A stretch of DNA of 51,889 nucleotides from positions 1-51,889 of the forward strand of contig JALHMS010000031.1 in NCBI GenBank assembly GCA_022843925.1. The letters run 5' to 3'. Position numbers and translations under genes: made by a program. Numbering within the stretch: the first letter of the stretch is position 1; each line of letters opens with the position of its first letter. Under the pieces are notes generated by a model, which worked only from the letters and a program-made list of their open reading frames with translations, was not told the origin of the DNA and made no database searches. Shown piece by piece: positions 21,103-29,232 of the stretch. Source of the stretch: Burkholderiales bacterium. GTDB lineage: Bacteria > Pseudomonadota > Gammaproteobacteria > Burkholderiales > Ga0077523.

Positions 21103-22505
21103 GAAGTCATCCCGTGAATCGCACTCCTGCAAACGCCGGTCCGCTCGCCTCGCTGCCGATGCTGACTTGGTTCGGCATCGTCCGCCTCGGTCTCGTGCAG
21201 ACCGCCCTCGGCGCCATCGTCGTGCTCACGACCTCCACCCTGAACCGCGTGATGGTGGTGGAACTCGCGCTGCCGGCGATGCTGCCCGGCGCGCTGGTCG
21301 CGCTGCACTACGCGGTGCAGATCCTGCGGCCACGGCTCGGCTACGGATCCGACCAGGGCGGTCGCCGCACCCCGTGGATCCTCGGCGGCATGGCGACCCT
21401 CGCCCTGGGCGGCATCCTCGCTGCGGCGGCCGTCGCGTGGATGTCGACGCACCAGGTGGCCGGCGTGTGTCTCGCCGTCGTCGCTTTCCTGTTGATCGGC
21501 GCCGGCGTCGGCGCCTCGGGAACGTCGCTCCTGGTGCTGCTCGCGAAGCGCGTCGATCCGGGTCGCCGCGGCGCTGCAGCCACCATCGTCTGGGTCATGA
21601 TGATCGCCGGCTTTGCGATCACGGCCGGCGTCGCGGGGCAACTGCTCGACCCGTTCTCGCCGGCGCGGCTCGTTGCCGTCACCACGGCCGTTTCGATGGC
21701 CGCGCTGCTGCTCGCGTTCGTGGCCGTGCGTGGCGTCGAAGGCCACGGTGCACCCGCCACGAAGGCCGACGGCGCCGCACCGAAGATCCCGTTCAGCGAA
21801 GCGCTGGCCGCCGTGTGGAGCGAGCCGCAGGCGCGCTGGTTCACGGTCTTCGTGTTCGTCTCGATGCTCGCGTACAGCCTTCAGGATCTCATCCTCGAGC
21901 CCTTCGCGGGCGCGGTCTTCGGCTACACGCCCGGCGAGTCCACGAGACTCGCGGGCGTGCAACACGGTGGCGTATTGCTCGGGATGATCATGGTGGCGCT
22001 GGGAGGGAGCATCCCTGTGGTCGCCCGCCGCGTTTCGCTCCAGGCCTGGACGATCGGTGGCTGCATCGCCTCCGCACTCGCCCTGTTCGCCCTCAGTTCC
22101 GGCGCCTTCGCGGGCCCCGAGTGGCCGTTGCGCCCGTGCGTCTTCGTGCTCGGCATGGCGAACGGCACGTTCGCGGTCGCCGCCATCGGGTCGATGATGG
22201 GTCTGGCCGGTGCGGGCGGCGCTTCGCGGGAAGGCATACGCATGGGTCTCTGGGGCGGCGCGCAGGCCATCGCCTTCGGATTGGGCGGGTTCGCCGGTAC
22301 TGCCGCGAGCGATCTCGCGCGTCACCTCCTCGGATCGCCGGTCGCCGCCTACGCCGTGGTGTTCGCCGGCGAGGGGCTGCTTTTCCTCGTGGCCGTGGCC
22401 CTCGCGATGCGAGTCGGACACGTCCGCAACGCGCAGGACCAGCCGGTCCAGTTCCGCGGTCGCAAACCCGAATTCGCCGAGATCCGGCAGGGAGGTGCCA
22501 CATGA
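21099..22505 (+). CDS. PucC/BCH2-family transporter between bchG and bchP
   Basis: 468-residue polytopic protein of the same major-facilitator branch as LhaA (TSTLNRVMVVELALPAMLPGALVALHY near residue 50; SLQDLILEPFAGAVFGYTPGEST in the second half). In other phototrophs a member of this family sits between bchG and bchP and is thought to assist bacteriochlorophyll delivery or light-harvesting assembly. GTG at 21099 overlaps the bchG stop (GTGA); a second GTG at 21114 is possible. Its stop overlaps bchP as ATGA, so bchG, this gene and bchP are translationally coupled. Confidence 0.9.
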   Translation: MRSHPVNRTPANAGPLASLPMLTWFGIVRLGLVQTALGAIVVLTTSTLNRVMVVELALPAMLPGALVALHYAVQILRPRLGYGSDQGGRRTPWILGGMATLALGGILAAAAVAWMSTHQVAGVCLAVVAFLLIGAGVGASGTSLLVLLAKRVDPGRRGAAATIVWVMMIAGFAITAGVAGQLLDPFSPARLVAVTTAVSMAALLLAFVAVRGVEGHGAPATKADGAAPKIPFSEALAAVWSEPQARWFTVFVFVSMLAYSLQDLILEPFAGAVFGYTPGESTRLAGVQHGGVLLGMIMVALGGSIPVVARRVSLQAWTIGGCIASALALFALSSGAFAGPEWPLRPCVFVLGMANGTFAVAAIGSMMGLAGAGGASREGIRMGLWGGAQAIAFGLGGFAGTAASDLARHLLGSPVAAYAVVFAGEGLLFLVAVALAMRVGHVRNAQDQPVQFRGRKPEFAEIRQGGAT

Positions 22506-23698
22506 CACAGGCCAGAACCTACGATGTCGTCGTTGTCGGCGGCGGCCCTTCCGGTGCCACAGCCGCCAGGGCGCTCGCCCGCGGCGGCCGTTCGGTCCTC
22601 CTGCTCGATCGCGCGGGCCGCATCAAGCCGTGCGGCGGCGCCATTCCTCCGCGCCTCATCGCAGACTTCGAGATTCCCGACCACCTCCTCGTCGCACGCG
22701 TGTCCTCGGCCCGGATGATCTCGCCCAAGGGTCGCAAGGTGAACATGCCGATCGACGGCGGTTTCGTCGGGATGGTGGATCGCTGCGAATTCGACGAGTG
22801 GCTGCGCGAGCGCGCCGCACTCGCGGGCGCCGAACGTCGGGCGGGCACCTTCGAGCGGCTGGAGCGCGATCCCGACGGATGCGCCGTGATCTGCTACCGC
22901 GTCCAGGGACGCCAGGATGCCCCCGAGGAACGCGTCCGGGCCCGGGCCGTGATCGGTGCCGACGGCGCATCGTCGGGCGTCGCGCGGCAGTGCGTGCCCG
23001 GAGCGGAGAAGATGAAGTTCGTCTATGCCTATCACGAGATCGTCCGGTCGCCGGAGAAGGGTCATCCCGACTTCGAGGCGGCGCGCTGCGACGTCTACTA
23101 TCAGGGTCGCCTCTCTCCTGACTTCTACGGCTGGGTCTTCCCGCATGGCGCCACCACCAGCGTGGGCACCGGCACCGCGCTGCGCGGCTACTCGATCCGC
23201 TCGGCGGTCGGGCGCCTGCGCGAGGCGAGCGGCCTCGTCGGTGCCGAGACGCTCCGCCGCGAAGGCGCACCGATCCCCATGAAGCCGTTGAAGCGCTGGG
23301 ACGACGGTCGGGACGTGCTGCTCGCCGGCGACGCCGCCGGCGTCGTGGCACCCGCGTCGGGCGAGGGCATCTACTACGCGATGGTGGGCGGTCAGCTGGC
23401 CGGTGAAGCCGTCGAGAAGTTCCTGACCACCGGCGACGTACGCGCCCTTGCCACGGCCCGCAGCCGCTTCATGAAGGAGCACGGCAAGGTCTTCTGGATC
23501 CTGGGGATCATGCAGCACTTCTGGTACTCGAGCGACAAGCGTCGCGAGCGGTTCGTGGCCATCTGCGACGATCGGGACGTGCAGCGCCTCACCTGGGAGT
23601 CCTACATGCACAAGCGGCTCGTCCGGTCGAAGCCGATGGCCCACGTGCGGATCTTCTTCAAGGATCTCGCGCACCTCTTCGGACTGGTGTCCCCATGA
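22502..23698 (+). CDS. bchP: Geranylgeranyl diphosphate/bacteriochlorophyll reductase
   Basis: BchP reduces the geranylgeranyl tail to phytyl. The 398-residue product has an N-terminal FAD-binding motif VVVGGGPSGATAARAL (about 9-25), KPCGGAIPPR near residue 42, and the C-terminal FAD contact GDAAGVVAPASGEGIYYAM (about 278-296), all typical of the geranylgeranyl reductase family. I chose the ATG at 22502, which overlaps the preceding stop; the frame is open upstream but only as a shadow of that gene. Confidence 0.96.
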   Translation: MTQARTYDVVVVGGGPSGATAARALARGGRSVLLLDRAGRIKPCGGAIPPRLIADFEIPDHLLVARVSSARMISPKGRKVNMPIDGGFVGMVDRCEFDEWLRERAALAGAERRAGTFERLERDPDGCAVICYRVQGRQDAPEERVRARAVIGADGASSGVARQCVPGAEKMKFVYAYHEIVRSPEKGHPDFEAARCDVYYQGRLSPDFYGWVFPHGATTSVGTGTALRGYSIRSAVGRLREASGLVGAETLRREGAPIPMKPLKRWDDGRDVLLAGDAAGVVAPASGEGIYYAMVGGQLAGEAVEKFLTTGDVRALATARSRFMKEHGKVFWILGIMQHFWYSSDKRRERFVAICDDRDVQRLTWESYMHKRLVRSKPMAHVRIFFKDLAHLFGLVSP

Positions 23699-23732
23699 GC
23701 GCGCCGTCGCGCGGCTCCGCGAAGGAGACTTC

Positions 23733-24239
23733 TTGAGCGCCGCCCGCCTTCCGACCTCACGCCTGCCGCGCGCGACGCCGGTGCTCGCGGCGGCAGTCGC
23801 GGCGTTCCTGATCGCATCGGTCGGCGCCCTCGTCACGGATCTCGGTCCGTGGTATCTCAGCCTCAAGCAGCCCGACTGGAAACCGCCGGACTGGCTCTTC
23901 GGACCCGCATGGACGCTGATCTTCGGGCTGGCCGCCATCGCCGGGGTTTACGCGTGGACGAACGCCCCGGACGCGGCGGCACGGCGGCAGGTGATTGCCT
24001 GGTTCTCGATCAACGCGTTCTTCAACATCCTGTGGAGCGCGCTCTTCTTCCGCTTCGCGCGTCCGGACTGGGCTCTGCTGGAGGTCGTCTTCCTCTGGCT
24101 CTCGATCGCGATGATCATCATGATCCCGGGGCGTTATTCCCGCGTCACGAGCTGGCTGATGGTCCCGTACCTCGCCTGGGTCACCGTCGCCGGTCTGCTG
24201 AACCTCGCGGTCGTGCGGCTGAACGCGCCGTTCACCTGA
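23733..24239 (+). CDS. tspO: TspO/MBR tryptophan-rich sensory protein
   Basis: TspO is a five-helix outer-membrane or membrane protein that binds tetrapyrroles; in Rhodobacter it dampens photosynthesis gene expression under oxygen. The 168-residue product carries the Trp- and Pro-rich signature WKPPDWLFGPAWTLIF at residues 50-65 and NILWSALFF near 110. The start is a TTG with AAGGAG five bases upstream. It lies 34 bases after bchP and reads as the next gene of the bchG operon, fitting a tetrapyrrole-linked regulatory role. About 15 N-terminal residues are extra relative to short TspO proteins. Confidence 0.93.
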   Translation: MSAARLPTSRLPRATPVLAAAVAAFLIASVGALVTDLGPWYLSLKQPDWKPPDWLFGPAWTLIFGLAAIAGVYAWTNAPDAAARRQVIAWFSINAFFNILWSALFFRFARPDWALLEVVFLWLSIAMIIMIPGRYSRVTSWLMVPYLAWVTVAGLLNLAVVRLNAPFT

Positions 24240-24249
24240 TCGGCAGAGC

Positions 24250-24531
24250 TTGAACGTCGCGGCACTCGCCTCGCTCTTCGCGGATGGCCGTGCCGTCGAC
24301 GGCATCCTCGTGCTCGTCGGCATCGAGGCCCTCGCCCTCACGCTCCTCCACCGGGTGTGCGGTCGCGGCATCGCCCCCGCCGACCTGCTACCGAATCTCG
24401 TGGCGGGCACCGGACTCCTGCTCGCATTGCGCGCGGCGCTGGTGGATGCGCCGTGGCCGTGGATCGCGGCGAGCCTGTCGCTCGGCCTCGCCGGGCATCT
24501 CGCAGACCTCGCCCGTCGGTGCCGCCCGTGA
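24250..24531 (+). CDS. Small predicted membrane protein, unknown function
   Basis: 93-residue hydrophobic protein starting at TTG (MNVAALASLFADGRAVDGIL), with two or three predicted membrane segments (about 15-35, 45-62 and 68-85). It begins 10 bases after the tspO stop, so it is probably co-expressed with bchP and tspO. I do not recognise a named family. Coding status is supported by its tight spacing and hydrophobic periodicity, not by motifs. Confidence 0.6.
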   Translation: MNVAALASLFADGRAVDGILVLVGIEALALTLLHRVCGRGIAPADLLPNLVAGTGLLLALRAALVDAPWPWIAASLSLGLAGHLADLARRCRP

Positions 24532-24598
24532 GAACCGGCGTCCGATCCACCCCCGTGAGGACGAAATCGGGGACCCGGTTTCCTCCGATGTCGTCGAA

Positions 24599-24619
24599 TC
24601 GGCACCGGGCCGGTGCCGA
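24599..24619 (+). terminator. Inverted repeat after the bchG-tspO operon
   Basis: TCGGCACCGG and CCGGTGCCGA flank a single G; in RNA this gives a 7-base-pair stem with a 7-base loop. No T-run follows. It lies in the 256-base gap before the PpsR-like gene and probably ends the operon. A direct repeat and a -10-like box follow it before the next gene. Confidence 0.5.
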
Positions 24620-24655
24620 ATGCGCCACGAAGTCGTTCATGGTCCTGAAACATCA

Positions 24656-24705
24656 GAAAATCTTCCGAAAATCTGACCTCTGCCAGACGGGGATGGCAGT
24701 ACAAT
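24656..24705 (+). promoter_or_regulatory. Direct repeat and -10-like box upstream of the ppsR-like/bphP pair
   Basis: GAAAATCT occurs twice, at 24656-24663 and 24667-24674 (11-base period, one helical turn). TACAAT at 24700-24705 is a good -10 box, but no good -35 lies 16-18 bases upstream. A weak -35 plus an adjacent direct repeat suggests an activator-dependent promoter. This is inference from spacing. Confidence 0.4.
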
Positions 24706-24787
24706 TCTCCTACGCGATAGATGGCCTCGGAAACGGGGCGCGTGGCCCGCAGCTTCGCTGCTCGCACGCCCGAATCGTCGGGATGCC

Positions 24788-26128
24788 ATGAATGTTGTAG
24801 GAATTGCCCAGCCGGACGTCACCATCACCCTCGATCTCGACGGTGTGATCCGCGACGTCACCGTCTCGAACACCCTGTCGCGGCAGGATGTCTCCGCGTG
24901 GATCGGTCGTCCCTGGACCGAAACGGTCGCCGACACCGGTGACCGCAAGGTCCGACGCATGGTGGAAGACGCGGTGCGCCGTCAGGTGTCCGCGTTCCGG
25001 CAGGTCACCCAACGCTTCCCCAGCGGCCTCGAACTCCTGATGGAGTACACCACGATCCGCCTGGGGGAGCACGGTGGTCTCATCGCCGTGGGCAAGAGCC
25101 TGCAAGCCGTCACCGAACTCCAGTCGCGTCTGCTCTCCGCCCAGCAGGAGATGGAACGGGAGTTCTGGAAGCTCCGCGAACTGGAAACCCGCTACCGGCT
25201 CCTGTTCGACAACTCCAGCGAAGCCGTCGTCCTGCTCCGCGCCGCGAACCTGCGCATCCTCGAGGCGAACCCGGCGGCCGTGCGTGCATTGGGTCTTTCG
25301 CCGGAGCGGCAGCAGGGTATCGCCGGCCGCGATTTCCTGAACGAGGTCGCCGGCCGCGAACGCGATCTCTTCCAGTCGATGCTTCGGAACGTGCGTGACC
25401 ACGGCAAGGCTCCGGGCATGATGGTGCACCTCGGTCGCGACGCCGAACCCTGGCTCATCCGCGCGTCCCTGATGACGGCCGAGACCGGGCTGATGTTCCT
25501 GGTCCAACTGGCTCCCGTGGCCGTGACGCACACGGCTTCCACACCGGAAGCGCCCGCGGTGTCGATCGAGGCGATCCTCGATCAGGGGCCCGAAGGACTC
25601 GCTGTGCTGGACGCCGCGGGCATCGTGATCCAGGCGAACACCGCCTTCCGTCGCTTGATGGGGTTGCGCGACGACGAACTCCCGGAAGGACGGCCGATCA
25701 CGGCATGGCTGCAGTGGACGGGGGAAGCCCCCGATCCGGCTTCGCAGCGACGCTCCGCGATGGCCACCGTGTTGAACCCCGTCGGTGTTGCTTCGGTGGA
25801 GGTGATCCACGTGGGCCCCGGCGATGCCGACAACGGCTTAGCGGTCGTCATCGTGCGCGCCGCGCCGCGGCCCGAAGTCGCATCCACCGACCCGCTGTGC
25901 GAAGGCATGACCCACATCGTCGAGCAGGTGGGCCATCGGCCCCTGACCGAGCTGGTGAGCGAAGGCGCAAGGCGCCTCGAGGTGCACTGCCTGCGCGCCG
26001 CACTCCAGTCGGCCGCGGGCGACCCCGGCAGCGCGGCCGGACGACTCGGGCTGTCCGTCGAGGAATTCCGGGCTCGCCTCGCCCGCCTGGACAACGCCGG
26101 CGACGCCGGCCCCGGCGGCAACACCTGA
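24788..26128 (+). CDS. PpsR-like regulator with degenerate DNA-binding domain
   Basis: 446-residue paralogue of PpsR. It keeps the N-terminal sensor domain (DVTITLDLDGVIRDVTV aligns with DVTLIIDAKGVIRDMAF), the Q-linker (QSRLLSAQQEMEREFWKLRELETRYRLLF) and two PAS domains. It lacks about 20 N-terminal residues. Its C-terminal helix-turn-helix is altered: SRQSLYVKLRRYG in PpsR becomes SVEEFRARLARLD, and the stretch between LTELV and the Cys-containing helix is shortened. Cys401 sits exactly 46 residues from the end, as Cys429 does in PpsR. It starts 11 bases upstream of bphP. In Rhodopseudomonas and Bradyrhizobium a PpsR protein is the partner of the bacteriophytochrome; here the partner may bind PpsR or BphP more than DNA. 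Confidence 0.85.
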   Translation: MNVVGIAQPDVTITLDLDGVIRDVTVSNTLSRQDVSAWIGRPWTETVADTGDRKVRRMVEDAVRRQVSAFRQVTQRFPSGLELLMEYTTIRLGEHGGLIAVGKSLQAVTELQSRLLSAQQEMEREFWKLRELETRYRLLFDNSSEAVVLLRAANLRILEANPAAVRALGLSPERQQGIAGRDFLNEVAGRERDLFQSMLRNVRDHGKAPGMMVHLGRDAEPWLIRASLMTAETGLMFLVQLAPVAVTHTASTPEAPAVSIEAILDQGPEGLAVLDAAGIVIQANTAFRRLMGLRDDELPEGRPITAWLQWTGEAPDPASQRRSAMATVLNPVGVASVEVIHVGPGDADNGLAVVIVRAAPRPEVASTDPLCEGMTHIVEQVGHRPLTELVSEGARRLEVHCLRAALQSAAGDPGSAAGRLGLSVEEFRARLARLDNAGDAGPGGNT

Positions 26129-26139
26129 CCCCGTCGGCC

Positions 26140-28302
26140 GTGCCTTCGAACTCGCACGCCACCCAGCTGCCGGCCTTCGGTCAGGCGGACCTCTCCAACT
26201 GCGAGCGGGAACAGATCCACCTCGCCGGATCCATCCAGCCCCACGGCGCCCTGTTCGTCGTGAGCGAGCCCCAGTACCAGATAGTCCAGACGAGCAACAA
26301 CGCCGCTGCGTTCATCGGCCTGCCGGGCGAAGTGCTCGGGCTGCCGGTGACCGAGGTCCTGGGCGATCTCTGGAAGACGATCGAACCCCATCTGTCGGAG
26401 CCGCTCACGGCGGTGCCCCTCGCGTCGCGGTGCCGCGTCGGGCGCCCCGCGCGCGAGTTCGACAGCCTGATCCATCGGCTGCCCGGCGGCGGCCTCGTCG
26501 TCGAGCTGGAACCCGCAGCGGCGCGGGTCGACCTCTCGCAGGCCATGGAAGAGGCTCTGGACACCATCCTCGCCGCGGCGTCGCTGCAGGCGCTCGCGGA
26601 CCAGACGGCGCGCATCTTCCGGCAGATCACCGGCTACGACCGGGTGATGGTGTATCGATTCGACGATGAAGGACACGGGGAGGTCTTCGCGGAGCAGCGC
26701 GAACCGCACCTCGAGGCCTACCTCGGCAACCGCTATCCCGCGTCCGACATCCCGCAGATCGCACGGCGGCTCTACCTTCGCAACCGTGTCAGGCTCCTCG
26801 TGGATGCGGGCTACGCACCTGTACCGCTGAATCCGACGCTCTGCCCGCTGACCGGGCGCGATCTCGACATGTCCATGTGCCACCTCCGGAGCATGTCGCC
26901 GATCCACGTGCAGTACCTGCAGAACATGGGCGTCGCGGCGACGCTCGTGGTCTCGCTCGTGGTCGGCGGAAAGCTCTGGGGGCTCGTCGCCTGCCACCAC
27001 TATGCCGCGCGCGTCGTGCACTACGAGGTGCGGGCCGTGTGCGAGCTGCTGGCGGAGTCGATCGGCACCCGCATCGCGGCGCTCGAGAGCTTCCTGCAGG
27101 CGCGCGCCGAACTGTCGGTGCGTCGACTCGAACAGCGGATGGTGGAAGCCATCTCGCGCGACGGCGACTGGAAGAGCGCGCTCTTCGATGGTTCGCGCTC
27201 GCTGCTGAAACCCGTATCGGCCACGGGCGCGGCCCTGCTCTTCGAGGGCGAGGTCTACACGGCCGGGGAGGTACCCGGCACGCCGCAGCTTCTCGAGATC
27301 GGCCGATGGCTCGACATGCGCCGCCGCAACGGCGTGATCTCCACCACTTCGCTCGGTCTCGACGAGCCCGACTTCGCACCGATCATCCCGGTGGCGAGCG
27401 GCCTGCTCGCGGCGCCGATCTCGCAATCGCCGGGCGAGTACCTCCTTTGGTTCCGCACCGAGCGCATGCGCACGGTGACCTGGGGCGGTGACCCGTACAA
27501 GGCCGTCGTGATCGGCAACGATCCGTCGCAGCTCTCGCCGCGGCGCTCGTTCGCGCAGTGGCATCAGCTCGTCGAAGGGACATCCGATCCCTGGACGCCG
27601 GCAGACCTCTCGTCGGCGAGGCTCATCGGCGACTCCGTGGCGGATGTCGTGCTGCAGTTCCGTTCGGTGCGGATGCTCATCGCGCAGGATCAGCTCGCCC
27701 AGGTGAGCCGCCGTGTGCAGGTGTCGAACCAGCCGGTGCTCATCGCCGACTCGACGGGACGCATCGTCCTCGCGAACGACGCCTTCGAGCAGTTGCTGCC
27801 CGAGGCCGTGCATCTGCGCTGGATCAAGGAGCTGGCCCCGTTCAGTTCGGAGCCCGCCACCACGCGCCGGGATCTCGAGGAACTCCTGCGCAACCACACC
27901 GCGTGGCGCGGCGAGATCCGCCTCCGCAAGGACGGCGGTGAAGGCACGGCGTTCATGGTGCGTGCCGATCCGGTGTTCGCAGCGGCCGACCGGGTGCTCG
28001 GCTTCGTCCTCCTGCTGAACGACCTGACCGAGCGCAAGGAAGCCGAGGCGGCGCGCAAGCGCTTCCAGGAGAACGTGATCGGACGTCAGCACGTGGCCAG
28101 CCTGCGGCTGCATCCGAAGGCGGGGCGGCAGTACCAGAACCTGCTCTCGTCGGTCGTGGGGAACGCCCAGCTCGCCGCTCTCGAGATCACCGACGGCGTG
28201 GATCCGACGCACATGCCGGCGATGCTCGAAAGCGTGCAGAACTCCGTGCTGCGGACGGAGCAGCTGCTGCAGTTCCTGCTCTGGCACGCCGGCGAGGGCT
28301 GA
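26140..28302 (+). CDS. bphP: Bacteriophytochrome (PAS-GAF-PHY-PAS, no kinase ATPase domain)
   Basis: Red/far-red photoreceptor of 720 residues closely resembling RpBphP1 of Rhodopseudomonas. Cys21 (DLSNCEREQIHLAGSIQPHGAL-type motif) would bind biliverdin. The GAF domain has YRFDDEGHGEVFAE and YPASDIPQIARRLYL, and the PHY tongue carries PRRSF at 467-471. A further PAS domain (about 525-640) and a short helical dimerisation-like end follow. No HATPase domain is present, so output is likely by protein contact, as for BphP1-PpsR2. Start is GTG at 26140 without a clear ribosome site; the frame is open further upstream over the previous gene. Confidence 0.95.
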   Translation: MPSNSHATQLPAFGQADLSNCEREQIHLAGSIQPHGALFVVSEPQYQIVQTSNNAAAFIGLPGEVLGLPVTEVLGDLWKTIEPHLSEPLTAVPLASRCRVGRPAREFDSLIHRLPGGGLVVELEPAAARVDLSQAMEEALDTILAAASLQALADQTARIFRQITGYDRVMVYRFDDEGHGEVFAEQREPHLEAYLGNRYPASDIPQIARRLYLRNRVRLLVDAGYAPVPLNPTLCPLTGRDLDMSMCHLRSMSPIHVQYLQNMGVAATLVVSLVVGGKLWGLVACHHYAARVVHYEVRAVCELLAESIGTRIAALESFLQARAELSVRRLEQRMVEAISRDGDWKSALFDGSRSLLKPVSATGAALLFEGEVYTAGEVPGTPQLLEIGRWLDMRRRNGVISTTSLGLDEPDFAPIIPVASGLLAAPISQSPGEYLLWFRTERMRTVTWGGDPYKAVVIGNDPSQLSPRRSFAQWHQLVEGTSDPWTPADLSSARLIGDSVADVVLQFRSVRMLIAQDQLAQVSRRVQVSNQPVLIADSTGRIVLANDAFEQLLPEAVHLRWIKELAPFSSEPATTRRDLEELLRNHTAWRGEIRLRKDGGEGTAFMVRADPVFAAADRVLGFVLLLNDLTERKEAEAARKRFQENVIGRQHVASLRLHPKAGRQYQNLLSSVVGNAQLAALEITDGVDPTHMPAMLESVQNSVLRTEQLLQFLLWHAGEG

Positions 28303-28350
28303 CGCCTGCCAGACGGGCCCACGCAGGCCGCGAAGCGTCGGAATTCCCGG

Positions 28351-29055
28351 TCAGCCCGCCGCCTGCACCGCCGCCTTCACCGCCTCGAGCACCGCCTCGG
28401 ACACTGCTATGTTGTGCCGGAACGCCTCGGCTGCCTCCTCCACGATCTCGTCGAGGCGCGGCGCGACATCCTGACCGGCGGCCTCGATGGCGGTGAGGTA
28501 GGACGCCGTGCGCTGCTCGATGTCGACGTCGTCACCGAAATCGTAGAACGACAGCGCTTCGGGCCCGAGCCCCGGCGTCTTCGCGAGCAACCGCTTCAAC
28601 ACCTGCCCTCCCGACAGATCACCCAGGTAGCGCACGTACGAGTGGGCGATCAGCGTCCCCGGAAAACGCCGGCCTTGCGTCACGACCTGCACGACATACA
28701 TGCCCGCTTCAGGCAGCAGCGGGAGCGTCTCCTCCCAATCCTCGCCGGCCAGCGATCGCAGGTCGGACGCCAGCGCGTCCCGCCTCTGCAGCTCGTGCAT
28801 CGCGATGCGCCTCACCCCGGGGTCCCCCGCATGGAGCTCGGTCAACGTTTCCATGACCGTGTAGACCGGGTGCAGGTTGCGCAGCAGGAGAGCGTAGCCG
28901 CCCCGGCTCGCGCGGCCATGGAGCAGTTCCCGGAGGATGCCGGACCGCTCCGCTTCCCGATGCAGATCCCGCGTGCGGTCACGCAGACGCGCCACGAGTC
29001 CTTCCGGGCGTGCAGCATGCGTGCCGGGGGTCTCGGCGGGTGCCGTGGGATTCAT
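28351..29055 (-). CDS. bphO: Heme oxygenase (biliverdin-producing, bphO-type)
   Basis: Heme oxygenase opens heme to biliverdin, the chromophore of the neighbouring phytochrome. The 234-residue product has the proximal His32 in LRDRTRDLHREAERSG and the distal-helix motif GDLSGGQ at 145-151, both diagnostic. The ATG at 29055 begins MNPTAPAETPGTHAARPEG. The frame is open far upstream, but only as a shadow of the P450 gene. It converges on bphP with only 48 bases between stops. Such a bphP-bphO neighbourhood is common, though usually the two are co-directional. Confidence 0.94.
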   Translation of the reverse strand: MNPTAPAETPGTHAARPEGLVARLRDRTRDLHREAERSGILRELLHGRASRGGYALLLRNLHPVYTVMETLTELHAGDPGVRRIAMHELQRRDALASDLRSLAGEDWEETLPLLPEAGMYVVQVVTQGRRFPGTLIAHSYVRYLGDLSGGQVLKRLLAKTPGLGPEALSFYDFGDDVDIEQRTASYLTAIEAAGQDVAPRLDEIVEEAAEAFRHNIAVSEAVLEAVKAAVQAAG

Positions 29056-29232
29056 CGTGACAGTGGCCTCGTGGGAAATGGGAATCGATGCGGTGCGCGG
29101 TGCCATCACCCCGCGCGGCAACGCCGATTCTCGCCCATCGCGCCGGTCGGCTCCACCGCTTCGCGGGAGGGGCTGTCGGCACCCGGCCCGCCGGGGCTTT
29201 CGTCGGACGCGGCGGCGGTGCACGATCGCGGC

